64,000 nucleotides of DNA, taken from NCBI GenBank assembly GCA_021234155.1, contig JAJEKV010000073.1, positions 2,700,001 through 2,764,000 on the forward strand. The letters run 5' to 3'. Positions 12,601-23,303 of the stretch are shown here, in pieces. The DNA is from Isoetes taiwanensis. Taxonomy: Eukaryota > Streptophyta > Lycopodiopsida > Isoetales > Isoetaceae. Under the pieces are notes generated by a model, which worked only from the letters and a program-made list of their open reading frames with translations, did not search any database and was not told where the DNA came from. Made by a program: the position numbers and the translations under genes. Each line of letters starts with the position of its first letter. Within the stretch, counting starts at the first letter, position 1.

Positions 12601-12914
12601 AAATTAGGGCATTTTATATTTAATGTTTATTAAATATTGGATGTGCAAGGAAATTGTATTACATTTAATATTGGGCGAGGTGGCACTGGCAGCAATTAAG
12701 CATCATTAATTACATTGTTCGGTTGGCAAGTTTTCAGTCCCGTTTCTTCTGTAACATCGTAGCTAGCTATGGCGACCGCTTGCAAGTAAAGGGAAGGCCG
12801 AAAGCCTTCCGATTATCCTTTATAGATCCTCGTTACCTCCCCTTTGTTTCCCTTTGTTTTTCTACGATTAGGGTTCTTATAGTTCTTCCGAATTCCTTTC
12901 CTTATTGAATCGGG

Positions 12915-13594
12915 AATGGAGCGATTGTTCTGGCGATTGTCTTCATAGCTGCCGTTCCATTAGATGCTCCTGTGGGACCACAAGCAAAGATCACAAAGAA
13001 GTGTTTTATGGATATTGAGATTGGCAAAGCACCACAAGGAAGAACTGTCATTGGATTATATGGTGAAGACTGTCCGAGAACGGTAGAGAATTTTCGAGCT
13101 CTTTGTACAGGTGATACCGGATTACAGCACACATTCCAAGTGATCGATTTTCCCTTCATTACAAAATCATAATGTTTCTCCCAACAGGAGAAAAGGGCTT
13201 TGGTTACAGAGGTACCTTCTTCCACAGGGCCATCCAGGACTTTCTGATTCAAGGTGGTGACTTCGACAAACGTGATGTAAGGGAGCACCATTTTGCAGCC
13301 ATTTAGATTCTATGTTAATATCTTATTTAAGAGTCATGAACAGATAGCATATGTGCCTCCTCTGAGCAAAGATTTTTATGCAGGGCACTGGTGGGAAGAG
13401 CATCTATGGGGATACTTTTCCCGATGGAAATTTGAGATGTATGTTCCATTTCGTTTTTACAGTCATTTGATTTTGAGAGACATGCTAATCCTTCCTCTTT
13501 TTTCTAGTGAAACATCATGGACCTGGTGTTGTTAATATGCATAACAATGGTCCCAACACAAATGGTAGTCAGTTTTTTATAACCACAATAAGAG
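12915..13594 (+). pseudogene. Cyclophilin (peptidyl-prolyl isomerase) fragment with introns
   Basis: Exon-like pieces in order: [15 protein letters not shown], a signal-peptide-like stretch, then [20 protein letters not shown] with [14 protein letters not shown] (to about 13109); [20 protein letters not shown] with QGGDFDKRD (about 13188-13276); GTGGKSIYGDTFPDG (from 13384); and [20 protein letters not shown] with QFFITT (to about 13591). These are the core of a secretory or ER-type single-domain cyclophilin; the catalytic FHR, QGGDF and SQFFI segments are visible. Splice-site-like borders are kept (CAG then GTGATA, GAT then GTAAGG). The third join has a small indel. The gene breaks off after FFITT and runs directly into proline iminopeptidase sequence, so the C-terminal third is missing. 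Confidence 0.8.
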
Positions 13595-13599
13595 TAAGC

Positions 13600-14850
13600 A
13601 CATGAAAAGAGCTGTTGAAGACTACCGGGTTATTCTGCTTGATCAGGTGAGGGAGAATGGATCTATCTGTAACCCAAATTAAATATGTAGATACCATGGT
13701 GAAAGTGTGAATTCATTTTGGAGCGCGGTACAGGACTCTCAACAGCTTTAACCTCGGGTTCATTGGGCCAGTTAAAGAATGCTAAGGAGCAAGCGGCATA
13801 CTTGCAGTGCTTCCGAGCTGACAATATTGTGCAGGATGCAGAATTTGTTAGGAGCTGCTTGCTAGGAAATGGAGAACCTTGGACTGTGCTTGGACGGGTG
13901 GGTTATATGCAAATGCATTATTGTATAACAGTGTCTAGAGGCCTTGGATGACATCAAGCATTCTTTGCAGAGCTATGGTGGATTCTGTGCTGTGACATAT
14001 CTTAGCATGGCTCCAGCAGGCCTTCAAGAAGTACTTCTTACCAATGGGCTTCCACCTTTAGAGGTTGGCTGTTCTGCAGAGACAGTTTACCATGCTTGCT
14101 TTAAACGGGTGCTGGTGCAAAATTTGAAATTCTATGAAAGATTCCCCCAAGATGAAGAAAATATTCGTCAAGTGGTTATACATTTAGCTGAAGCAGAAAG
14201 TGGCGGGGTACATTCTGAATATTCTTTGAGCGTTCAAACCTATAATGGGCTACACAAACCATATCTAACCAACCAATTGTAGGTGCAATTGCCATCTGGA
14301 GGAAGGTTGACGCCAAGATTTCTGCAGGGATTGGGCCTATGCTTGGGATCATACGGGGGGTTTGAGTGCCTCCATTACCTGTGAGTGAAGTCTTCTACTT
14401 TCTAATTGTTAAGATGATGAATGTTGACAATCAACTTACTAGTTTCGAGAGAGCATGGGAAGCGTTATTGATACCTGGAGCCAAAAAGAAGTTGAGCTAC
14501 GCTTTTCTTCGCATGGCGACTATTCTTCTCTGTTCTGCTTATCAAATAATGCTTTGGTCTTTGAATTCATTCCCATGTCTGAGGAAATTGCTGCACAGGT
14601 TGAAAATTTTCTGGACTTCGACACAAATCCATTATATGCAGTGATGCACGAGTCTATTTATTGCCAGGTTTATATTCCATGCAAACTTCTCATTTGACAC
14701 CTGGAGTTGATTTGTGACATTTCTCTTCATACTAACAGGGAGCAGCCTTAAGATGGGCAGCAAATCGAGTGGTGGATTTTATTGGGAATATTTTGTTTAT
14801 GTGGGGCTCTTGGCTTGGCTACAGTACTCTGAAGCAGCATGAACATGTTC
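13600..14850 (+). pseudogene. Proline iminopeptidase (alpha/beta hydrolase) fragment with introns
   Basis: Successive exons give DYRVILLDQ (ending at a GTGAGG donor, 13648), RGTGLSTALT with AYLQCFRADNIVQDAEFVR and GEPWTVLGR (about 13718-13897), SYGGFCAVTYLSMAPAGLQE with VLLTNGLPP and FYERFPQDEENIR (about 13972-14205), LPSGGRLTPRFLQGLGL (14289-14380), FERAWEALLIPGAKKKLSY (14446-14515) and NPLYAVMHESIYCQ (to 14668), then GAALRWAANRV. This matches the plant proline iminopeptidase family in order. The nucleophile motif GxSxGG falls at the G(Q)SYGG splice join, where the residue before SYGG is Arg here and usually Gln. The N-terminal third is missing and is replaced by the cyclophilin fragment; frameshifts occur near 14215 and 14520. 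It is therefore a captured, decaying fragment. Confidence 0.8.
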
Positions 14851-17760
14851 AGTAAAGGTACACTAGGTCGGCGCCCAACTATGGCTTTAGCTTTTAGATA
14901 AAAACTTACTCTCATTCTTTCTTCCATTTGCTAGCAGTCTGATTGATTTGCATTAAAGGAACATCCATGGCCGTTCAGAATAACATCAAAGTAAAACCTT
15001 CACATCCTAGTCGAGGTATGCATGTTCTCATCTTATCACCATTAGAGCAGAAAGCAAATAGATTAGAAGCATAGAAGTAGTCTATCCTGTATAGATGCCC
15101 TAAGTTATCAATTTCAGACAAAGAAATTCACAGTACTTATGTCATTGGATTTGAGCGTTTGTTTTTGCCAGATATGGTGCAAAAGGGTGATCAGGCTTCT
15201 AGCTCCAAGTGCGGATTCTAAAGGCCCAGGTTTAGATTTCTGAGCTGAATAGGCAGACGGCAAGTCTAAATCTTTAATGGGGTTTCTGGGTTTTGCTCCA
15301 TGTTTGGCCCCAAATTTGCTGTAATTTTTCTAGTTCTTCTTAAACAAAGTTTAGTATTTTTGTTGCTGAGATATTTAGGTTTATTTTATTTGCAGATCCG
15401 TTCACAGAGGCGAATGTTGAAGATTCAGGTGCTTGTGTTTTTGAACTAATCATGAATGTGCAAGGAGGATCATTATAAGCTCGTGTGTAAATAAAGAGTT
15501 GGTATTGTTGATGTCAATTGCGTTATTTTAGATCATAGATAAGTGTAGATAGATCTGAAGTGTGGATAGGCATACCTTTGTAAGTTGCTTAACAAATGGA
15601 CTTACAGTGCCCATGGAAGCAAATAGTAAATTCGACTTATCTAAATGGTCCAGCATGGGAATCTCGACCAATGGAACTTCTGCATAGTATTATATAGATT
15701 ACCTTTATTTTATTTCTTTAGGTTCTTTGCAATGCCATTAAACCTAAATAGAACTTTATGCGAATAGCCATTGGTTCACATTGACAAATGCACTTATGGT
15801 GTCTATTGTAGGAAACATTGAATTTGACTTATCTAAATGGTGGTTGCTAAAGGAAGCATTTAACTCGACTATACATTTTGCTACACAAGTTTTTTTGTAC
15901 GTCGAGCACACACGTTTCTACACAGGTAGCAAATGTGGGTAGATATATCTTTGTAAAAAGTAGAAAAGTCAAGCACAACAATTAAATAGCATAAATCATC
16001 TTTATGCTCTTGCTTACGATTTTTGTCAAGTCTTTAAGTTAAGGGTTATCACCTTTCTAACAAGTCATTTGGTACGCGCTACTCTGATGGCATAACGGCT
16101 CCTCGCAACTAAGCATTGATCTTCCTCTTATCTCTTGTTTTTTGCTTCATTTGCATATACATACAGCTTTGTACTAGCGTGTCTGCGTGCCTTGATTCTT
16201 GCAATTAAAAAAATATCTTGAAGCATCCACAATTTTTGGAACAAAGGACAAAATTTCTCCGACTATGATTATCTTGGCAACCTGTTCTTAGTGCTACCCG
16301 ATTAAGCAAAGACCATATTTCCATTAAGTCGAAGTTTCACATTAGAGCCATGTGTGTGCTCAAGCCAAGGGCAAAGGCAATTCTGAGTGGATCTGGTAGG
16401 CTGGTCGGAAAATCATCCGGCTCTTCTTCTAAGATGCCCATGCGGAGTTTTCTCCAAGGACTGCTTGCTCCAAGTGTTTTGGATTTGCCTTTATTTTTTC
16501 CATTTGTGTAAAAGAGCTTATCAGATGGTAACAGTTAGTTCGAATTCATTGCAAATGACATTTTTTGCTATACTGCCTTGGGGGATCACTGTGCTGGCCA
16601 AGTCTTCTTGCATATTGGAGGTTACGCACCCCTTAGGCCCGAAGTAAAAGTCTAGAACATAAATCTTGCAATGGGAATGTTTTGAACGATGTGTCGGCCT
16701 GGACTTGCGATGTACTGTTTTAGTTTAATTCAAACTTAACTCGACTCTTCTCCGAGAAGTTCTATTAAACAATGGTGAGCTCATTAAATTGCTATTAGGC
16801 AAGGAATTTAGTTTAAAAGTTCATAATTTTGGACTAGATGCATCATGCCACTTGAGCAACAGAACAATTGATTGTGCAAATTGAAGAATATACTAGCAGA
16901 CTATGAAGAATATCTAGTAGATAGCTCGTCGCTGCATTGTTATTACACACTTAATATAGCGTCCATCTTTAATTTTGATCAAAAACCAACAATCTACCTA
17001 AGAAGAATGAGGATGCAACTATGTTGTTAATGTACCTGCTTCCAAAAATGTCAAATCTAAGTAATCTTCATCATTTTCACTGAAATTGATTACATTGCCA
17101 TCACCATCAGAAAAGATACTGCAGCTTACAGACCTGACAACTGTATTTAGCAAAGGAACATAGGCAGAAAATGGGCCTGTAAGCCACTGTCATAATGCTA
17201 TGTTTTTATGTACAAATGTACGCCACCGCCATATCGTATCTACCAAAAGCTGGCCGCCTTAGCTGAACAAAGGTCATCTGTTGGAAAAAGGGAAAAATAT
17301 CAGTATTAGATAATTTTGTCTCAAGAAGTGCCACAATTTAAGCCAAAAACTATAACCTACAATCAAGAATAAATTGCGTACCCCAAATAAAGTGATATTC
17401 CATTTTTGTAATTTAAATAGTTTAAAAGAGTAAACATTTCTATGTTAAAAATAAATAAAAAGAATCCTCACCTTCACACCAATCGGGTTTTTATATCGTG
17501 GTCGAGGGAATGAAGAGAAATTCCAAATGGTTTCGACCCTCCAGAGAAAGCACGATTTCAACTTCGAGAGTGATAGAAGGCACTGTTTTGAGACCTGAGA
17601 CCAAAAGGCAGCAATGGATATCTCGTGGTAATCAAAGGTCGTCATATAGCTTCTCTTCCTGGGAGTCGCCGCATGAGTAAAAGACTAAAAACGACATCCT
17701 ACAGTTTTCATATGAACCCAATGGACCGGGAAATCCATGTCGAGGAGCTTCTTGCTTTGC
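14850..17760. other. Stretch without recognisable genes
   Basis: AT-rich sequence with scattered short ORFs and no family resemblance that I can support. It forms the right part of the 17-kb insertion up to its terminal inverted repeat (about 17850-17879). Confidence 0.5.
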
Positions 17761-17879
17761 GATGCGTCATCCTCTTATCAATTGACTTGATACACTCTTT
17801 TCTACTGCGAGCTGTTTACTTTGCAAAATTCCTTTGTAGTACACCTCTTGCAGTAAACCCCTCATAGTACAAAAACTTG

Positions 17880-18158
<279 letters not shown>

Positions 18159-18309
18159 CCCCCCCTGCAACGTTTGTGATTCAAATACTCAGAAGGTGAC
18201 CAAAGATGCACATGCATCCCCCCTTGCAGCCTTGGTCATGTGCCAGGGTTAAAAAACCTTTTGTGGGAAGCAAAAGGAAAAACCGTGGCACCCTTCAAAA
18301 AAATATCTA

Positions 18310-21300
18310 TCAAGTAGAAGACGAAGGGAGGATCCGCAACTGAGTGGTAAAATCTTCATGCTTTGTCAGAGATAAAGCTTTGGTAATCATGTTATCTGTA
18401 GGACAATACTGTAGCATAATTGTCTTTTTCTTGACTTCCAGTTTAATGTAATGGTAATGAATATCAATATGCTTGGACTTTGAATGAAAGACCTCATCCT
18501 TAGTTAAAGATATGGCACTCCGATTGACACAATGTAAAAGTGCCGGACCGATGAGTACTTGTTGAAAAGATTGAAGTAGACGTCGCAACCAGACCAACTC
18601 TCTGCTTGCCATACTAGCGGCAACATATTCTGCTTCAGTGGTGGACACAGCAACACAATGTTGTTTCTTGCTATACCAAGAGATTAAAGAATTATCCATA
18701 AAGAAACATGCTCCACTTGTAGAGCGAGAAGTATCAGGACAACCTCCCCAATCAGAGTCAGTATAACCAACCAATTGTGGACCAATACCATGATCGATAG
18801 TGCCTTTTAGATACCGAAGAACTCTTTTGGCTGCATTCCAATGTTGGCGTCCTGGATTAGACATAAATTGTCCTAATGTGTTGACAACATAACTGATATC
18901 TGGCCTGGTGGCATGGGCTAAGTACATTAAAGCACCGATAAGATGTGCATAGGGATATTGAGCCATGTCAAGACGCTCAGCTTCTGTTTGAGGACACATG
19001 TGTTTCAGCAATTTGACGTTAACTCCCAAGGGGGTTGACTGAGGTTTAGCATTACTCATATCATATTTGTCAAGTAACTCAGAGATATACTTTCGTTGGC
19101 TCAATCGTATGCAATTATCGTGACGCTCAATTTGAAGTCCAAGACAAGATTTGATAGAACCAAGATCCACCATGTCAAATGCAGCGCCAAAATTAGTCTT
19201 ACACTGAGCTAGAAAATCAAGACTGTTGGATACTAGAATAGTATCATCAACATATAGCGCAATAAAGATAAATGCAGGACCAACTTTTTTGTAATAGAGA
19301 TTTGCGTCTGCAGCGGTGGGTAAGTAACCATCAGAAATAAAAAATGCATTCATTTTCGTATACCAGGCACGGGATGCTTGTTTTAAACCATATAAAGCTT
19401 TTCGTCACTTGCAAACCATAGGTGTGGGACCTGTGATCTTGTAGCCATCGGGTTGTTCCATATAAATATCCTCTGTAAGATCGCCATTGAGGAAGGCCGT
19501 TTTAACATCCATTTGATGAACATATAGATTATGGGCGACTGCAAATGCTAACAAAGCGCGAACAGTCGCAAGGCGTACCACAGGCGAGAATGTCTCATGA
19601 TAATCAATTCCAGCAATTTGAGAAAACCCTTTCGCAACCAAGCGTGCTTTGAATCTGTCAAAAGTACCATCTGCTTTAGTTTTAACACGGAAAACCCACT
19701 TACTTTTAATAGGTTTGCGACCAGAAGGAAGGGCAACTAAATCCCATGTGCCTTTGCTTATCAAAGAGTGATATTCAGCATCCATTGCTTGTTGCCAATA
19801 TTCCTGCTCATCAGAATTGAGAGCATCATGAATAGTAACAGGTTCAGTAATGGAGACAAAAGTATAATAGTCGCGCAAAGTAACCGGGGGACGCCGTCGA
19901 GTAACACGAGAAGTGTGAAACTCTTGCTGAGACATAACTTCAGGAGGTTGTATAGATGGTTCTGCATGTGGCTGAGGAACATTATCATCCATCGAAATAA
20001 TATTATCATGTAATTGAGCAGATATATCCTCATATTCGCCTCCAACACTATCAGGTAAATCCGAAATATCAGGCAACAATGAGACTTCTTCAATGGCATG
20101 ATCATCAAAAATATCGTCATCATAGTGTTCTCGGAAATTTGATAGAATATCGCGAGTAACAGATGGCGAAGGAGACTGGGCCATAATAGTTTCATTAACA
20201 ATAGTATCTTTATAGCGGCAGAGAACAATTTTCTTAGAAACCAAATCAAACAGTCGATAAGCTGGTGCAGTATCAGCATATCCTAAAAGATAACCTTTTG
20301 AGCAACTGGTTGTAATTTACTCCGTTTCTCCTTAGGAATATAGGCATAGGCTTGACATCCAAATACTTTAAAATGTGCTACTGTGGGCTTCTTGCAAGAC
20401 CATATCTCAAAAGGTGTGAAACCAGCGACAGATGAAGAAGATATACAATTTTGAACATAAACGGCTGTACTCGCTGCTTCAGCCCAAAATTGTGTATTTA
20501 AACCAGAATGAAGCAACATACTCCGAATAGCATTCAAGACGGTCCTGTTCTTACGTTCTGCCACTCCATTATGCTGTGGTGTATGTGGTACTGTAAATTC
20601 TCTCAGAATGCCAGCATTAGTACAAAAAGAGTCAAATACATGATTCTTAAATTCACCACCATTGTCACTGCGAATGCTTTTTAAGGGCACATCCATCTGC
20701 AATTCCACCATTGCCTTCCACTTACAGAACGTTGAGAAAACATCAGATTTCTTCTTGAGAGAAAAGATGAAAGAATAACGTGAGTAATCATCAATGATTA
20801 AGAGAAAATATATGGCACCACCAAGTGACCGTGGCAATGGTCCACAAAGGTCCATATGGACCAACTCCAAAATAGAAGATGCACGAGGTCCAACATGATT
20901 AAAAGAACGCCGACAAGGCTTACCAAGTACACAAGCCTCACATGGTGCCAAGAGTGCCTGAGAATCCATCGAGAAGCCATTAACGACACCATAGGCATGA
21001 CAAAAGCGTACATGCCATAAATCTCCATCAGGATGTCGTGCAGTAAGAGCATAGATTAGACCATCTGTAATTCGGTACTCATATAAATTGTGATGGCGCA
21101 TGCCAGTACCAAGTATTAAGCCATCTTTCAAAAGGTAGCAAAATAACTCATCAAAGTAAAGATGAATACCAACATCAGTTAATCGAGAAACAGAAAGTAA
21201 ATGACGATGTAAAGCAGGAACATGTAAAACACCACGCAAAGAATGAATTCCTGAATGAGCTCGTAATGGGAGATCACCAATACCAAGAATTTGTTGACGA

Positions 21301-21391
21301 CTGTCATCTCCCATATAAACATATTTTAAAACGCGCAAGGGATGGTAATTTCTGAGCAAGGATTTCTCATATACCATATGTTGCGTTGCAC
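18310..21391 (-). pseudogene. Copia pol: protease, integrase, reverse transcriptase, RNase H
   Basis: Reading on the minus strand, pol starts just inside the acceptor at 21392 with ATQHM of the protease. It continues through the integrase zinc region (WHVRFCHAYG, CEACVLGK) and the DDE core (HMDLCGPLP, RSDNGGEF, NGVAERKNR), to about 20283. The RT begins with AYRLFDLVSKK and holds LYVDDTILV near 19250. RNase H follows with DSDWGG and TTEAEYVAAS and ends at 18310. Two defects interrupt it: a one-base shift near 20284 (VAQKVIF then LGYAD, in a T run) and an in-frame TGA near 19405 just before RKALYGLKQ. All catalytic residues I looked for are present, so the element was active not long ago or is mobilised by a relative. 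Confidence 0.85.
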
Positions 21392-21689
21392 CTAGATGAA
21401 AATTGCACAAAGGTGTAAACATAATAGCTAGACAACACCAGATAAATTCAAGATAATACTATAAGTTAGGAACTTAATATTTCAATACCACACACAATAT
21501 CAATGCTCAACAATATATATAAGAAATAAATTCCAATACTATATGTAGAAGTTGACACCATGGTGCAACACACAATAACACATGAATGAAGAACATGCTG
21601 TATACACACATGCCCAACACCATAACAAAGCTCAACACCATTGCGTAACACACAATACCATCATGATTATTTGGGAGCAGGATGCACAC
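21392..21689 (-). other. Intron-like segment splitting the copia protease active site
   Basis: On the minus strand, GATTCAG precedes GTGTGC (21689), and TTTTCATCTAG (21392) precedes GTGCAACGC. Removing the 298 bp joins GATTCAG to GTGCAACG and restores DSGATQHM, the copia protease signature, in frame. Unspliced RNA reads DSGVHPAPK then stop. So the unspliced form would make Gag only and the spliced form Gag-Pol. Confidence 0.75.
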
Positions 21690-22750
21690 CTGAATCTATC
21701 ATCATGTTGTCGGTACTCCCTAAAACATTTGTACTAGCTTGTACAGGATGTCCAATTGTTCTTTCCACACCATACTGTTCACTATCACGTGATGTATTAA
21801 TACAATTAGCTTCCATATCTCGTTTCTCGTCCTCTTTTCTATCAAAGCATCTTGCAATGCCATGGCCATCACGACCACAATATTCACACACAATAGATTG
21901 ATATCTAGATTGATATCCACGTGACCCACGACCACGTCCATATCCACTACGACAAAAAGTGTTATAATCATGGCGACCATTATAATCACTGCGACCATAC
22001 ACACTACTACGACCATAACCCCCACGCCCATGGTCATATCCTCCATCATAACCTCGACCATAACTACGGCCATAACCACGACCAAAGGATCCATCATAAC
22101 CACGACCAAAAGACCGAAATCTTTTTCTTTGTTCGTAAGACTCGAAAGGTGGGTTTCTTTTCCTTGTATCGCAACCATTACAATGTTGTCTTTGACGCCG
22201 GGGGTGCAATAACTCTACAAGACATGATCTTCTAGGATTCACACGCGTCTTCAAAAGTAACATGCTTCTTATTCATCAATATAGAAATGATGACCCCGAA
22301 TTCGAGAGGATGGAAAAGTTTCCAATAAATTTGCATCACCAATTCATCTTTGGATATAGGCTCTCGGCAGCGACCAATTGTTCAATTATTTCTTTGAAGC
22401 GATCAACATGAGTTCTAACAAGATTACTTGATGAATCATATTGGAGATTTGCCAAACTCCTCTTCAAAGAAAAGGACTTCTTGCTTTGTTCTCTTATTGT
22501 AAACCTGCTCTAAATAATTCCAGACCTCACTGGATGTGATAAATTGATCAACATCCGCATGGATAGAATCTTTCAATCCATACACTAAGAGACGCCGTGC
22601 TGCACGATCTTTGGTTTTCCATTGCTCCTTCTCTTTAAGCCATGTATCAAAAGTTTGTCCAGAAGTAATCAATTGATCATTCAACATTGGTTGCTTGGGA
22701 CACTCCTTTTTTCCAATTACATAATCAAGCAAATCATCACTCTCTAACAC
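21690..22750 (-). pseudogene. Copia gag with Arg/Gly/Tyr-rich linker and zinc knuckle
   Basis: The gag body (UBN2 type) is seen in 22436-22750: ITSGQTFDTWLKEKEQWKTK and SEVWNYLEQVYNKRTKQEVL. A one-base shift near 22450 moves it to the frame SLANLQYDSSSNLVRTHVDR, and further shifts or stops follow to about 22200. The next part (21690-22140) has many GRGYG/GRSYG units and a CCHC knuckle CEYCGRDGHGIARCF (near 21850-21895), then MMIDSG at the splice-donor-like site. Gag is the capsid and RNA-binding protein. At least three breaks make this copy unable to form a full Gag, although the start (around LESDDLLDY) is not certain. Confidence 0.8.
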
Positions 22751-22845
22751 ACATTTGATCTTCCTCTTTCAACCAGGATATCCAGTACCGTTGAAAACAT
22801 AAATTGTTTTAGCTGACGAATCGCCCTTCACGGTTATCACCTGCA

Positions 22846-22857
22846 GCTCTGATACCA
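22846..22857 (-). other. Copia primer-binding site (tRNA-iMet)
   Basis: It reads TGGTATCAGAGC on the minus strand, the standard plant copia PBS, and directly abuts the LTR end TTCATCA. Confidence 0.95.
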
Positions 22858-23080
22858 TGATGAAAATCTAGACAAAGCATATAAAGGAAGAGAGACACAG
22901 AGGACGAAAGAGAGACAAGAGAGACAAGCGATGATCCCAGAACAACACACACTATCAATTGTATTGAATCACACACTATATATATATACATTGGGTTGCA
23001 TGCATGCACACGCATGCACATGCACGACACAGACAATGACACACTTGCATGCATTGGAGGACAACGTAGCATCTCCAACA
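22858..23080 (-). repeat. Copia 5' LTR (intact, 223 bp)
   Basis: On the minus strand it starts TGTTGGAGATGC and ends TTTTCATCA. It is flanked by AGAGA (23081-23085), matching 845-849. Confidence 0.9.
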
Positions 23081-23303
23081 AGAGATACGTCAGATGCGGC
23101 ACATCGAGAGCATCTAAAGCATCGAGGCATTTACTCTTTTAGATGCGTGAAAGATGCATTCGGAAAATTTAAAAACAATTGAAAAATAGCCTTACCTATA
23201 GCAATATACTAGATATAATGATAGAATAAGGATAGTAGACTCATAAGAAATCTGTTACACCATTTTGTTAAGAAATTTAGAGCTAAATAGTTAATATAAC
23301 AAA

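Noticed and set aside
21720-22235. Met/Val-rich and His/Asp-rich ORFs over the copia gag linker
   Set aside because: They are alternative frames of the GRGYG repeat region.
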